From the NCBI RefSeq assembly GCF_016107535.1, contig NZ_JABASQ010000002.1, forward strand, positions 124,001 through 188,000: a stretch of 64,000 nucleotides of DNA, given 5' to 3'. This document shows, piece after piece, positions 18,402 through 28,453 of the stretch; the stretch's first letter is position 1; each line of letters begins with the position of its first letter. This DNA is from Psychrobacter cibarius. Lineage in GTDB: Bacteria > Pseudomonadota > Gammaproteobacteria > Pseudomonadales > Moraxellaceae. The notes beneath the pieces were generated by a model that did not search any database, was not told the DNA's origin, and saw only the letters and a program-made list of their open reading frames with translations. Both the position numbers and the translations under genes were made by a program.

Positions 18402-19364
18402 TTATGGATTGGGGTTTGCAGATTTATCATGGTGATATTGGACAAAGTTACTGGCTCTTAGTGGCAGTGGTTGCTCAGTATTGAGCTGATAACAAGTCAG
18501 ATATCCGCTGTCTACCGCCGCTGAATAATCAGTACAGGCAACTTGTGAACTCAGTGGCTCAGGCGTGCCAGTTAACCAATAATGACCGACAAATACCGCT
18601 TTATTCGTTTTCAGAGCGAAATCAATATTTTCAGCCAACACCTCTTTTGGAATCTGAGCCAATGCTGATGCAGGCGCACGCGCCACCTCGTAAAGACGGC
18701 GCTTATTCAGTCCGTCAAGCCACCAGCATACTCGCACGCGCTTGCGCTCAGTGCCTTCTTTATCGACCATGACCATGCCGTCGGGTAATGCTGTTTCTAC
18801 ACCTTTTAATACCCGCTCTAGCGCGTCAAATGGCGCCGTGTTTTCTTTGGCAGTGGCGACTAGCCCGTGCGGCGTTAAACAGTTATCGTCAGTCAATAAT
18901 GGCTGCAATACCGCCATACTATCGACATCCCAGCAGGCATGAACAAAACAAGCGTCGTTTGTTTCAATCCATAAAGGCAGCTCATATAACCGATTAAGCC
19001 AATATTGATGACGCTCTGAGCCAAAAGCTATTTCGGCTAAAAATGCGGCATGTTGGCGCGTATGTATGTCATTGTGCGAGCGCAGATATTGGCTGGAGTT
19101 ATCAGGGTCAAGTGTGGCAAAGGCGAGGGCATTATATTCATGATTACCCATTATCGCATCTGCCACGTTAGCATCTAACATGGCAAAAACAATCTCTAAG
19201 GTAGCCAATTGCTGTGGTCCTCGGTCAATCAAGTCACCGATAAATAACGCCCGATGCCCTGCTGGCGGTACAAAGTACGTGCCGTTATGAACGTAACCTA
19301 GCTGCTCTAATAAGCCAATTAACTTGTCTGCGTAGCCGTGAATATCACCGATAACATCTATCAT
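18402..19364 (-). CDS. Metallophosphoesterase (PPP-family serine/threonine phosphatase-like)
   Basis: About 320 residues. The N-terminus carries the metal-site motifs of calcineurin-like phosphoesterases: DVIGDIHGYADKL, LFIGDLIDRGPQQL, IMGNHEYNALAF and, towards the end, AVFVGHYWLTG. These are the GDxHG, GDxxDRG, GNHE and GH signatures of PPP-type phosphatases such as bacterial diadenosine tetraphosphatase or protein phosphatases; the substrate is unknown. The frame extends to a TTG at 19412, but the first ATG at 19364 starts directly before the domain. No ribosome-binding site is obvious for either. Confidence 0.85.
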   Translation of the reverse strand: MIDVIGDIHGYADKLIGLLEQLGYVHNGTYFVPPAGHRALFIGDLIDRGPQQLATLEIVFAMLDANVADAIMGNHEYNALAFATLDPDNSSQYLRSHNDIHTRQHAAFLAEIAFGSERHQYWLNRLYELPLWIETNDACFVHACWDVDSMAVLQPLLTDDNCLTPHGLVATAKENTAPFDALERVLKGVETALPDGMVMVDKEGTERKRVRVCWWLDGLNKRRLYEVARAPASALAQIPKEVLAENIDFALKTNKAVFVGHYWLTGTPEPLSSQVACTDYSAAVDSGYLTCYQLNTEQPLPLRASNFVQYHHDKSANPNP

Positions 19365-19534
19365 AATAATTATCAAATTCTTAAATAGTTTGTTGAGTAT
19401 AAGTTTGTGCAAAACATAACGCGACGTTAATCATCGCTTAATTACTTAAACTGTCATCATAACCCAAGTGCTCATTTCAATTTTTACCACTGAGCTTCAT
19501 TACTGAATTTTATTACTAAGCTTTATTACTAAAC

Positions 19535-20143
19535 TTAGAGCCCAGGTGATAATAGCGCATTGATAAAATGCGGTAGGACTTGCGGTTCTAAAATAATCGT
19601 GGCAATAACCCCAAACGCGCCGCCCCACATATGCGCCATATGATTGATATTAGAGCCGCCCCGTTTGTCTGCATAGATACTATAAGCGATATAAGCGACG
19701 GCGAATAATATCGCAGGTATAGGAATAATCGCGAATAGGTAGATTTTCTCCCACGGTGCCAGCAAAATAAAAGCAAACAACACGGCTGATACACCGCCTG
19801 ATGCGCCAAGGCTTAAATAGCTCGCATTGTTTTTATTCTTAAGATAGCTTGGAATCATCGCAATGATAATGGCCAATACGTAAAAGACCACAAAACCATA
19901 ACCAAATAAGAACGGCTGATACAGTCCTTCAATAGCACGACCAAAAAAGTATAAAGTAAACATATTAAAGAGCAGGTGCATGCTATCGGCATGAATAAAG
20001 CCATGCGTGACAAAACGGTCCCACTGCCCATTATTTACCGCTGGCGGATAAAAAATAAGTCGATTAAATACTGTTTTGTTTTGCCATGCCACTAAGCTGA
20101 CAATAACCGTGATAATAATAATAAGGGTCGTATGATTGAACAA
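19535..20143 (-). CDS. Rhomboid family intramembrane serine protease
   Basis: A compact six-helix membrane protein of about 202 residues. The rhomboid core is clear: HGFIHADSMHLLFNMFTLYFFG with the HxxxN element of TM2, GASGGVSAVLFA containing the catalytic Ser of GxSG, and NHMAHMWGGAFG with the catalytic His. The frame is open to a TTG at 20200, but there is no ATG before the core; AAGGA seven bases before a second TTG at 20143 makes that the better start, giving MFNHTT and then a hydrophobic helix. Substrates are not predictable. Confidence 0.85.
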   Translation of the reverse strand: MFNHTTLIIIITVIVSLVAWQNKTVFNRLIFYPPAVNNGQWDRFVTHGFIHADSMHLLFNMFTLYFFGRAIEGLYQPFLFGYGFVVFYVLAIIIAMIPSYLKNKNNASYLSLGASGGVSAVLFAFILLAPWEKIYLFAIIPIPAILFAVAYIAYSIYADKRGGSNINHMAHMWGGAFGVIATIILEPQVLPHFINALLSPGL

Positions 20144-20517
20144 AGGAAAATCCTTAGGCTGCGCCTGATATGTGACAAGGTGATGAATAACAATGTTCAA
20201 AGCCTACGCATTATGGCTGAGTGCAAACTAAATAGGACTGACAAGCAATTATTAAGCATGAGCTATTTATAATAAAGTAATACTAACAGTAGTTATGACA
20301 ATGCAAAAACTTATTATGTGACAAAATAGTGCATTTATATGCTTTTATAGTGAATAATATAGCAGGCTGTCAGGCAAATTGAGTAATGCTTCGTATCTTG
20401 ACGGTAATGGTGGGTTAAATGAGAGCGGTATCCAAGCATACAGACGCTAACGACAAGTAAAATAAACGTTTCATGCGTTGGTAAATTTAAAATAAAGGCC
20501 GAAAGAGGCAGTAATCT
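20144..20517. other. Gene-free spacer between rhomboid gene and OmpA-like paralogue 1
   Basis: AT-rich divergent spacer. I see no coding frame or hairpin of note. It must contain promoters for the two divergent genes. Confidence 0.4.
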
Positions 20518-22134
20518 ATGAGTATTATCGACCAATTAGAAAAGACCATAACGCCAGCTGTCATAGGTGAGCGTAACAGTCATGATAGTGTGGCTTACAT
20601 CAGCTTACTGGAGCAGTTTTATGCCATCTTGGCATCACGTCTCGCCTTGCCGCAAGTGTATTCACAATTTATCCGCGCCGAGCAAGGGATGGTTGATAGA
20701 GTCACAGAAAGTCCACTGTTGGATCAACTGTGGCAAGATAAAAGTGTACAACAGATTATGATCCGAGAGCTGTCTGCTACCCATCATATTGATGAGTCTG
20801 CTACGTTACAGCTGCTAATCAATGCCGCGCCACTGGCTTATCGTGAGCTGACAGTATTGGCAAACGGCCAGTTTTTGCCAGCGTTTTTGCAGGGAGAGCA
20901 GGCAGCATTGCGTCAGTATTTACCGATGTGGTCAGCACCTATTATTACTGCTCCTCAAAACGTCAATAGCGCATCAGAAGCACACCCACACATCGTCGCA
21001 GATATTGATGGCGTACCAGTGCGTGACACCTCTTTGGATGGACGAAAAAATTCTCATATAGATACCAGTACGATCGCCGCAGCGACAGCCGCTTATAGGC
21101 AAAATGCTGATACAGCAGATAAAATAGATATTGGAAATACTGATGTAGAAAGTATGAGGATAGGTGATACCGATGGTCATTTTAGCGCTCATGCTGGCGC
21201 CATTCATGCCAATCCATCCGCGCATCATTTGGCAGAAAATAGCAGTATGAAGCAAGAAAAAGTGCGTACTCGCAATCAACGTAATGATTTAGTGGTACGG
21301 GTGGGGTTATTAATATTAGCCATTGCCGCGATAGGGCTTGCTGCTTGGGCAATATTGATCAGACCGAACAACGCGCCGCCTGTAGAAGCCGCTGCGACAG
21401 TGCCTGTTGTGGTAGCACCAACGCCTGCACCAGTAGCGCCAACGATGACTCCCATTGAGCTAATCGTTGGCGTAGATAACAGCGGTAGTCTGTATGCCTG
21501 TAGCGCTACCATTGGCGATGCAGCGCTGCAAAGCACCTTGCAACAAGCGCTCAATACCAGCTTTGGTGAGCAAGCGAGTATTTGTGAATTGACAGTACAG
21601 GCTGGAGTTGCCAGTAGTAGTGCCAATTTACCAGAGGAAGTACTGCCCAATGTCTTGACGATGATTAGGTCTACGCCATTTGCACGCCTACATTTGCAGA
21701 ATGATCGTCTTATGTTAGAAGCGCCAGATAGTATGCTATTGCAACGACTGGTTACGGATATGCGTACTTTGATACCTGCCATGGTCATCGATAGTACTGC
21801 ACCATTACCATTGCCTGAAAGTAACGATGCTGATGCAATGAATAATACGAATAACCAGTTTGAGAATGAGGGAGCTGCCAATAATCAGTATGCTAATGAC
21901 TATAACAACAGTGGGTCTGGAGAGTTCCAAGCAGCAGATGATGATACAGGCGATCGTATCGTACCTAATCCTGTACCCAACAATTATAGTAACAATGCCA
22001 ACAATATTTCCAGCAACATTCCTAACAATACACCGATGAATAACAGACCGTCAGGTTCTATTTCAGAATCGGAAGTAGATGATATGGCAAGCACACTCAT
22101 CATCGCTGAACCTGCGCAGGTAAGGAATAAATGA
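20518..22134 (+). CDS. Envelope protein, OmpA-like paralogue 1 lacking the OmpA domain
   Basis: A 538-residue protein homologous to the next gene. Residues 1-140 form a shared helical domain (MSIIDQLEKTITPAVIG, LLEQFYAILASRLALP, APLAYRELTVLANG). A variable linker leads to one transmembrane helix at about 260-282 (LLILAIAAIGLAAWAILI), then a BON-like alpha/beta region at about 313-440 containing a Cys pair (LYACSATIGD and ASICELTV). Where the paralogue has a peptidoglycan-binding OmpA domain, this one ends in an Asn-rich low-complexity tail (about 440-538). The function is unknown; an inner-membrane anchored, periplasm-facing protein is inferred. Confidence 0.7.
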   Translation: MSIIDQLEKTITPAVIGERNSHDSVAYISLLEQFYAILASRLALPQVYSQFIRAEQGMVDRVTESPLLDQLWQDKSVQQIMIRELSATHHIDESATLQLLINAAPLAYRELTVLANGQFLPAFLQGEQAALRQYLPMWSAPIITAPQNVNSASEAHPHIVADIDGVPVRDTSLDGRKNSHIDTSTIAAATAAYRQNADTADKIDIGNTDVESMRIGDTDGHFSAHAGAIHANPSAHHLAENSSMKQEKVRTRNQRNDLVVRVGLLILAIAAIGLAAWAILIRPNNAPPVEAAATVPVVVAPTPAPVAPTMTPIELIVGVDNSGSLYACSATIGDAALQSTLQQALNTSFGEQASICELTVQAGVASSSANLPEEVLPNVLTMIRSTPFARLHLQNDRLMLEAPDSMLLQRLVTDMRTLIPAMVIDSTAPLPLPESNDADAMNNTNNQFENEGAANNQYANDYNNSGSGEFQAADDDTGDRIVPNPVPNNYSNNANNISSNIPNNTPMNNRPSGSISESEVDDMASTLIIAEPAQVRNK

Positions 22135-22200
22135 TTGGATAATAGAGGTGTTTAACGATTGTTTAATCATTTATCCATTGAAACAAGTTATCAAGTAAGG

Positions 22201-22235
22201 ATGGTGGTATAAGTGACTTATACCGCCATTTTTTC
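22201..22235 (+). terminator. Terminator after OmpA-like paralogue 1
   Basis: A 14-bp stem ATGGTGGTATAAGT / ACTTATACCGCCAT with one G-T pair, a very short loop and six T. The remainder of the spacer to 22598 (about 360 bases) is AT-rich, without a gene, and holds the promoter for the next gene. Confidence 0.8.
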
Positions 22236-22598
22236 TGTTGATACCCAGTCAGAATTATTTAAAAAACCATAAAGTATCTGAAAAAAGGATATATTTTCTC
22301 TATTTATACATAAGTTTTACTGATTCTTTTATGGCTTCTCACTGGGTTAATGATTGGTTATTTTCCATGTTTTTGGTTACGTGTGACACTTGAAATATTA
22401 CCTAACGTATCATTTGTACAACAACCTGTTGATTGTTAACACTGACTTAATACTTTTATAATGATGAAAATTGAACAGGGTCAAGATGGTTTTAGCTGTC
22501 ATGGTTCTTATTTCAAATCATTATTTTATCTGGCATTTTTTGAATACTTTAATTATATAAATCGATACTAATATAGGCATTAATAGGAGAATTGTATT

Positions 22599-24194
22599 AT
22601 GGATATTATCAGTCATTTGACGCGTACAGTCAGCCCAGCCGTGCTGGAAGATGATCATAGTCCCGCTAAAAAGGGGCTGCTTGAACAGTTCTATGCTATT
22701 TTTGCGGCTCGCTTAGCGGATAACGATACTTATAATCGTTTTGCAAATGAGAATATCACTCGTGACGACCAAGGTTTTTATGACCGTGTATGGAGCGATG
22801 ATTCGCAACGTGATCAAATCGCTCGTGAGCTGGCAGGCAAGCATAATGTTGATGCAACGTCTTCGCGTGGACTGATAGCGATGGCAGCGCCACTGGCTTT
22901 TCACGAAATCAAAAGCTTGGCAGGTACTACACCAGTGCCGCAGTTCTTAAATGATAATCTCGACAGTTACCAGCGTTATATCCCTGCTTGGGCAAGCGCC
23001 GTTCTGCCAGTCGGTATGTTGGCAGCGACGCCTGCTGCTGGCGCGCGTATCTCTGATACGGTGAGCACCGCTCCATTACAACGCGAAGAAGAGCAGCAAG
23101 GCAGCTTTATGAAAGCATTGCTCCCCATTATTGGCTTGATTATTTTAGGCGCATTGGCTTGGGCTTTACTTCGTGGTTGTCAAGAGAACCCTGAGCCTGT
23201 CGCTACACCGGTGGCTACTGCCCAACAAGCAGCGCAGGGAGAGGGTCAGTTGGCAGTGGCAGGTGATATTGAGCCTGCATCATTGCGCATTGCGACTGGT
23301 GAAAATAGTGAGCTGTATGCTTGCCGTATGAATGTGGGCGACGAGACCTTGCAGACCAATGTAATGAATGCGTTAACCAGTGCATTTGGTGAAGAAGCCA
23401 ATAAATGCCGTGCTGATGTCGATGACAATTTTGCAGTAGATATGCCAGCAGCGGCTCAGCTAGCTACTATCTTGCCTATCGTCAAAAATGTACCAAATGC
23501 TAGCATGATCATTAAAGGCGATGTGATCACTGTCAATGCGCCTGATGCAGCGGCATTAGATAAGCTAGTGGCTGACTTGCAAGCGGCTGTTCCTGCGATG
23601 ACCATACAAGCCGAAGGGCCGTTAGATTTGCAGGGTGAGATTGATAATAGTTTGGCAGCTGCGGATGTTGCTATGACCAATCTTGGTAAAAACCCAGATC
23701 CACGTGATGTGGCTCGTGCATTGAGTATTCAGGTGATCAACTTTGAAGTGGATGAAGCGGTCATTCCTGATGTCAATAAAGAGCTGCTTGACCGCGCTGC
23801 TAAGATTATCAACGAAGTACCGAATATGAAGCTGACGATTATCGGTCATACTGACAGTCAGGCATCGGATTCCTACAATGTAGAATTGTCTCGTGATCGC
23901 GCTGAGGCAGTGAAAGAGTATTTGGTATCTCAAGGTGTTGATGCTAGTAAATTGATGACGAAAGGCATGGGTGAATCAGAGCCTATCGCTGATAACTCAA
24001 CTGAGCAGGGTCGCTTCCGTAATCGCCGTATTGAGTTTATAGTCAATGACGAGATGGCCAGTGCAAACGATGGTATGATTATTAGTAATAACGCGCTTGA
24101 CCCAGACTTAAACCCTTTGGATAGCAATAACGATGACTTATTGCCTGATGGTGATGATGCCACTCAAGGTACGGCAGTCGATCCTGCCAATTAA
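22599..24194 (+). CDS. OmpA family protein, paralogue 2 with peptidoglycan-binding domain
   Basis: A 531-residue protein. The N-terminal domain (1-140) matches paralogue 1: MDIISHLTRTVSPAVLE, LLEQFYAIFAARLADN, APLAFHEIKSLAG. One transmembrane helix follows at about 172-190 (LLPIIGLIILGALAWALL), then a BON-like region (about 225-355) with Cys in LYACRMNVGD and NKCRADVD. The OmpA-C domain lies at about 377-490 with INFEVDEAVIPDVNKELLDR, LTIIGHTDSQASDSYNVELSRDRA and GRFRNRRIEFIV. The Asp and Arg that bind diaminopimelate (TDSQ and RNRRIEF) are present. A strong ribosome-binding site, AGGAGA, precedes the ATG. It likely ties the inner membrane to peptidoglycan. Confidence 0.85.
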   Translation: MDIISHLTRTVSPAVLEDDHSPAKKGLLEQFYAIFAARLADNDTYNRFANENITRDDQGFYDRVWSDDSQRDQIARELAGKHNVDATSSRGLIAMAAPLAFHEIKSLAGTTPVPQFLNDNLDSYQRYIPAWASAVLPVGMLAATPAAGARISDTVSTAPLQREEEQQGSFMKALLPIIGLIILGALAWALLRGCQENPEPVATPVATAQQAAQGEGQLAVAGDIEPASLRIATGENSELYACRMNVGDETLQTNVMNALTSAFGEEANKCRADVDDNFAVDMPAAAQLATILPIVKNVPNASMIIKGDVITVNAPDAAALDKLVADLQAAVPAMTIQAEGPLDLQGEIDNSLAAADVAMTNLGKNPDPRDVARALSIQVINFEVDEAVIPDVNKELLDRAAKIINEVPNMKLTIIGHTDSQASDSYNVELSRDRAEAVKEYLVSQGVDASKLMTKGMGESEPIADNSTEQGRFRNRRIEFIVNDEMASANDGMIISNNALDPDLNPLDSNNDDLLPDGDDATQGTAVDPAN

Positions 24195-24229
24195 TGTACA
24201 ACAGCTTGATTGAGTCATTACTAATTTAA

Positions 24230-24264
24230 AAAAACCGCATCTTATAAAAGGTGCGGTTTTTTAT
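24230..24264 (+). terminator. Terminator after OmpA-family gene
   Basis: Stem AAAAACCGCATC / GGTGCGGTTTTT (one G-T pair) and a T run. It lies between the convergent OmpA-family and nagZ genes and could act on both strands. Confidence 0.8.
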
Positions 24265-24319
24265 TTTGTTAAAGCTGTTATCTATAGGTGGCTTATGATA
24301 TGTATATAATAATAAGCGA

Positions 24320-25405
24320 TTATTTATAAGCGGTCGGATCTTTTGATTCAGTAGCGCTGTGAGTCGCTTGTGCCTCAGATTGAGGATTAAAAAAGGTTTG
24401 AGTCACGTTTTTCTTTGCCTGTTGCCAATAGTCGAATTGTTGACAAGTTGATTCCAGATCACCTTGCCATGTTGGTATCTGTCCGCACATTGTTTTAATA
24501 CGGTTTTGATTGGGATAAGGCAGCTCTTGTGCGGTCTCTGCGGCTTCATGGGCGGCGACGCGATCATTACAAACCAGCGCAATATCACAACCCGCTTCAA
24601 TCGCGGCTTTCACACGTGCGCTGACATCGCCCGCAGCTTGAGCACCTGCCATACATAGATCATCAGAGAATAAGACCCCATCAAACTTTAGCTGATCCCG
24701 TATGATGTCCTTGAGCCAAATTTTAGAAAAACCTGCTGGCTTATCATCGACTTGCGAAAAAATAACATGGGCAGGCATTAAGGCATCAAGCCACGGTAGG
24801 GTTTGGGCAAAAGGCTGCATATCGCTATGCATAATCTCATCCAAGCTACGCGTATCGATGGCCTCAGCCACATGGGAGTCAGGGGCAATCGCGCCATGAC
24901 CGGGGAAATGCTTACCTGTGGTTGCCATGCCAGCGGCTTTCATACCGCGCATAAACTGAGTCGCCAGCGCAATGATCGCTTGCGGCTCTTGATGGAAGCT
25001 ACGATCCCCAATGACTTGACTGATGCCATCTCTGTCAAGTACTGGGGCAAAACTGAGATCAATGCCCACGGCCAATACTTCTTTTGCCATTAGATAGCCA
25101 CAATCGTAAGCACAGCTTAGCGCATGGCTAGGCTCTTGATTAAATAATTCCCCAAGCTTGCCCATGGCGGGTAGTGGGGTAAAGCCATTGCGCAGGCGTG
25201 CGACTCGTCCACCTTCTTGGTCGACGCCGATTAATATGTCCGGGTTGTGATAACGTATGTCGTCACACAACGCCCGTACTTGTGCGGCATCTGCAACGTT
25301 TCGGGCAAATAGAATCACCCCGCCCACCTGTGCCTGTTTGATTAAGCTGACATCTTCTGCTGTCAGTGCGGTACTATCGATATCAATCATTAAGACGCCG
25401 TACAT
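24320..25405 (-). CDS. nagZ: Beta-N-acetylhexosaminidase NagZ
   Basis: A cytoplasmic GH3 enzyme that removes GlcNAc from anhydro-muropeptides during cell-wall recycling, and so influences AmpC induction in related bacteria. The 361 residues show GVDQEGGRVARLRNGFTPLP, the substrate loop with the catalytic His in ATTGKHFPGHGAIAPDSH, and the nucleophile Asp in GVLFSDDLCMAG. There is no signal peptide, as expected. AAGGA lies seven bases before the ATG. The C-terminal 40 residues are polar and variable. Confidence 0.95.
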   Translation of the reverse strand: MYGVLMIDIDSTALTAEDVSLIKQAQVGGVILFARNVADAAQVRALCDDIRYHNPDILIGVDQEGGRVARLRNGFTPLPAMGKLGELFNQEPSHALSCAYDCGYLMAKEVLAVGIDLSFAPVLDRDGISQVIGDRSFHQEPQAIIALATQFMRGMKAAGMATTGKHFPGHGAIAPDSHVAEAIDTRSLDEIMHSDMQPFAQTLPWLDALMPAHVIFSQVDDKPAGFSKIWLKDIIRDQLKFDGVLFSDDLCMAGAQAAGDVSARVKAAIEAGCDIALVCNDRVAAHEAAETAQELPYPNQNRIKTMCGQIPTWQGDLESTCQQFDYWQQAKKNVTQTFFNPQSEAQATHSATESKDPTAYK

Positions 25406-25956
25406 TGCGTAATCCTTATGGTGTTATATATTGTTATATGATCGGTTCAGCTTCAAATAAATAAATGATGATAATTGGCAGTGTGCCACTATTATCAAAA
25501 CTGCTTTATTATGACAGTTATTATTAGATGAGCATAATGTGGCAGATGAATAGACTCAAATCAATTCGCGAGTGGGCATTGAATCGTCAATAAATGACCC
25601 AAATAATGATGAACAATAAATGTCATAGAAAGTTTGGTATGTGCAGGCGTAGCGTGTAAGATTGCTTATACAGTTTGAGACAGTTGGATAGCTATGTGCA
25701 TGATAATATTGAGTGATTTTTAACAATATATTAGCAAACAGCAATGGCATTTAGTGACCATAACTATTCAGAAAATAGCATTTTAGAAAGTATCGTTTTA
25801 GATTTTAGAAACTATCATTGAATACATATTCGATTGATAATGGTAGATAAATATTTCGTGACTTAAAGATAAAGCATTTATAGGCGGCGATTGATTCAGT
25901 CACTTTTGATTTTCATAAAACAAATAATATTATTAACGTAAAATAACTAGGTATAT
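25406..25956. other. Gene-free divergent spacer nagZ/prc
   Basis: About 550 bases of AT-rich sequence. A 64-codon minus-strand frame at 25556-25750 has no support. No clear hairpin or operator was seen. Promoters for nagZ and prc must lie here. Confidence 0.4.
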
Positions 25957-28170
25957 ATGATGAAAAAACAACCAGCACAGTGGTTACTCAGTGCAGCGTC
26001 AGTGGGCATCGCCGGTATTATTCTCACCCAGAGCTACGGGACGGCAATGGCCGACACCAATACTGAAGGCTTTGTACAAACCCCTGAACAAAAAGTCACC
26101 ACTCGCCAAGTAGCCGCATTGCTGGATCGTAGCCACTATTTGAATCAGCCGCTAGATAGCAAAACGGGCAGCGAAATCTTGTCTATGTATATCGATAGCC
26201 TTGACCCAAACCATACGTTGTTTTTGCAGTCTGATGTGGATGAGTTTAAGAAAAAATACGCCGATGAATTCGGTGCTCGCCTCAAGCGTGGCGACTTATC
26301 TGCAGGAGTAGAGGTCTTTGAACGCTATCGCAAACGCTCAAATGAGTATTTTGCGATGGCGAGCAAGATGCTAAAAACCGATATTGATTTGACGAGTGAT
26401 GATACGATTGTACTTGACCGTGAAAAACTCAATCATTTTAAAACCAAAAAAGAGCAGCGTGATTATTGGACGCGTCAGCTTAAGTTTCAGCTGATGAGTA
26501 TTACCTTGGGTCAAGAAGATGAAAAAGCCAAAGAAAAAGTATTTCTGAGCAATCCAGATATTACTCGTGGGCAAGACTTGGTGCGCAACGACCAACGTAC
26601 ACCAAGCGAGATTTTACAAAATCGTTTATCGCGACAGCAAGAGCAGTTTAAGCGTCTCACAAACGATGAAATCATGGAAACCATCTTAAATACGGCGATG
26701 TTGACTTACGATCCGCACAGTAATTATTACGCACCGATTCAGGCCAACGAATTACAAATCCAATCTAGCCTGCAATTAGAAGGCATTGGCGTCTCTATTC
26801 GCCCTGATCGTAAAAACCCAGATTATACCCGCATCGTGACCTTGGTTGATGGTGGTCCGGCAGCCAAATCTGGTCAGATTAAACCCAATGATTTGATTAT
26901 CGGTATTGCCAAAGATGGCGAGAACATGACAGACGTGGTTGGCTGGTCAACGCGTGAGATTGTAAGCTTGATTCGCGGTAAACGTGGCACGTCAGTGACC
27001 ATTAAAGTGCGTCAGCCAAATACGCCTGATGCCAGTGCCCGTAACGTGACGGTGGTTCGTGACATTATTCAACAAGAAGAGTCAGGGGTTACCCAGCGCG
27101 TGGTAGAAGTACAGCGCCCTAATATTGATAAAACGCCAAAACGCATCGGCGTCCTTGAGATACCGAGCTTTTATCTGAATTATCAGGCACGCCGTAACGG
27201 TGAGGATTATCGCAGCGTCAGCATCGATACCGAAAAAGCATTGAAAGCGTTGAATAAAGAAAATATTGATGGCCTCGTGGTTGACTTGCGCAATAATCCA
27301 GGTGGTTCATTGGATGAAGTAGCAAAAATGCTTGGCTTCTTTATCAAGAGCGGACCGATGGTGCAAATCCGTGACAATCGCGGCAACATTCAGGTCTACC
27401 GTGACGATGATGGCGGTGAGCAACTTTATGATGGCAAAGTGGTCGTTATTACCAACCTAGCGTCTGCCTCAGCCAGTGAGATATTTGCCGCGGCTATCCA
27501 AGATTACGGTCGTGGGCTAGTGGTTGGCAGTACGACAACGGGTAAAGGTTCAGCGCAGATTCAACTCGATAATTTGGCATTGGGTTCAGCCACTTTAACG
27601 CAGCGCAAATTCTATCGCATCACTGGTGGTAGTACGCAGAATAAAGGTGTGGTACCTGATGTAGAGTTGGTCAATATCTACGATGATGCCACTTTTGGTG
27701 AACGTGCGCAGAAAAAAGCGTTACCTTGGGATACCATCAAAACGGCGCCTTACAAGCCTGAAGGTAAGTTCACTGATACGACGCTGGCGACACTTAACCA
27801 GCAGTCTAAAATTCGTCAAGAGCAAAACCCACAGTTTGTTTATCTCTCAGCGCTAAACAACATTCGCGATATGGAAGACGAGAAAAAACCAATTCCACTT
27901 GATATTAATAGCCGCCGAGCTAAGATGCAGTTGATTGAAAAGCGTTCACTAGAGGCTGAAAATAAACGTCTTATTGCAACGGGTGAGCGCCCTTATGCCA
28001 ATTGGAACACCTATCAAGCAGCAATGGATGCAAAATTTGAAGAGCGCAGCCGCATGAAAGCCAAGGAGCGCCCAGAGTTACCTGAAGACGAAGCGTTCAT
28101 CAATGAAGCGGCCTATATTATGCTAAGCGCTGAACCCAAAGCATTGTTAAGCCCTGAAGAGAAGCTATAA
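25957..28170 (+). CDS. prc: Carboxy-terminal processing protease Prc (tail-specific protease)
   Basis: A periplasmic S41 protease that degrades proteins with non-polar C-termini and processes cell-wall enzymes. The 737 residues comprise a signal peptide (about 1-32), an N-terminal helical region (YLNQPLDSKTGSEILSMYIDSLDPNHTLFLQSD), a PDZ domain (about 270-360; SLQLEGIGVSIRP, AAKSGQIKPNDLIIGI) and the catalytic domain (NNPGGSLDEV; SASASEIFAAAIQDYG with the catalytic Ser near 505-507; GKGSAQ with Lys530). The C-terminal DUF3340-type region (about 590-737) completes the E. coli-type architecture. A double ATG begins the gene. Confidence 0.95.
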   Translation: MMKKQPAQWLLSAASVGIAGIILTQSYGTAMADTNTEGFVQTPEQKVTTRQVAALLDRSHYLNQPLDSKTGSEILSMYIDSLDPNHTLFLQSDVDEFKKKYADEFGARLKRGDLSAGVEVFERYRKRSNEYFAMASKMLKTDIDLTSDDTIVLDREKLNHFKTKKEQRDYWTRQLKFQLMSITLGQEDEKAKEKVFLSNPDITRGQDLVRNDQRTPSEILQNRLSRQQEQFKRLTNDEIMETILNTAMLTYDPHSNYYAPIQANELQIQSSLQLEGIGVSIRPDRKNPDYTRIVTLVDGGPAAKSGQIKPNDLIIGIAKDGENMTDVVGWSTREIVSLIRGKRGTSVTIKVRQPNTPDASARNVTVVRDIIQQEESGVTQRVVEVQRPNIDKTPKRIGVLEIPSFYLNYQARRNGEDYRSVSIDTEKALKALNKENIDGLVVDLRNNPGGSLDEVAKMLGFFIKSGPMVQIRDNRGNIQVYRDDDGGEQLYDGKVVVITNLASASASEIFAAAIQDYGRGLVVGSTTTGKGSAQIQLDNLALGSATLTQRKFYRITGGSTQNKGVVPDVELVNIYDDATFGERAQKKALPWDTIKTAPYKPEGKFTDTTLATLNQQSKIRQEQNPQFVYLSALNNIRDMEDEKKPIPLDINSRRAKMQLIEKRSLEAENKRLIATGERPYANWNTYQAAMDAKFEERSRMKAKERPELPEDEAFINEAAYIMLSAEPKALLSPEEKL

Positions 28171-28206
28171 ACGGTCAGTATTGTCAGCTAAAAAGGCTGT
28201 GATTAA

Positions 28207-28236
28207 AATCCATGTAAGCATATGCTTACATGGATT
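28207..28236. repeat. 30-bp perfect palindrome downstream of prc
   Basis: Bases 28207-28221 are the exact reverse complement of 28222-28236, with no loop; the core is AAGCATATGCTT. It lies 37 bases after the prc stop. There is no T run, so it is not a classical terminator; it could be a hairpin for transcript ends or a protein site. Confidence 0.7.
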
Positions 28237-28453
28237 GACGTTTATACCTCTTACTAACCATGAGGCAATCTGCGATTATAACTGTACGGCACGATTGAAC
28301 GAAGCGGTTCATTGATACTAGGGATTGGTATCTCAAAGGTCGCATCAGGGATAGGTGGTTTGCTGATTAAGGATGATAAGGCTGGATGCCTGTCAGTTAT
28401 AGGATACTCCGGGATTAGGTATCATATAACGATAACATGGATGGTTAGTGATA

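Noticed and set aside
21276..21881. 201-codon minus-strand open frame inside OmpA-like paralogue 1
   Set aside because: Exactly antisense to a protein with clear paralogy; Ala/Ser/Thr-rich shadow composition and no family motif.
20518..24194. Idea that the two OmpA-like genes are one gene split by a frameshift
   Set aside because: Each has its own start, full N-terminal domain, membrane helix and BON-like region, with a terminator between; they are tandem paralogues.
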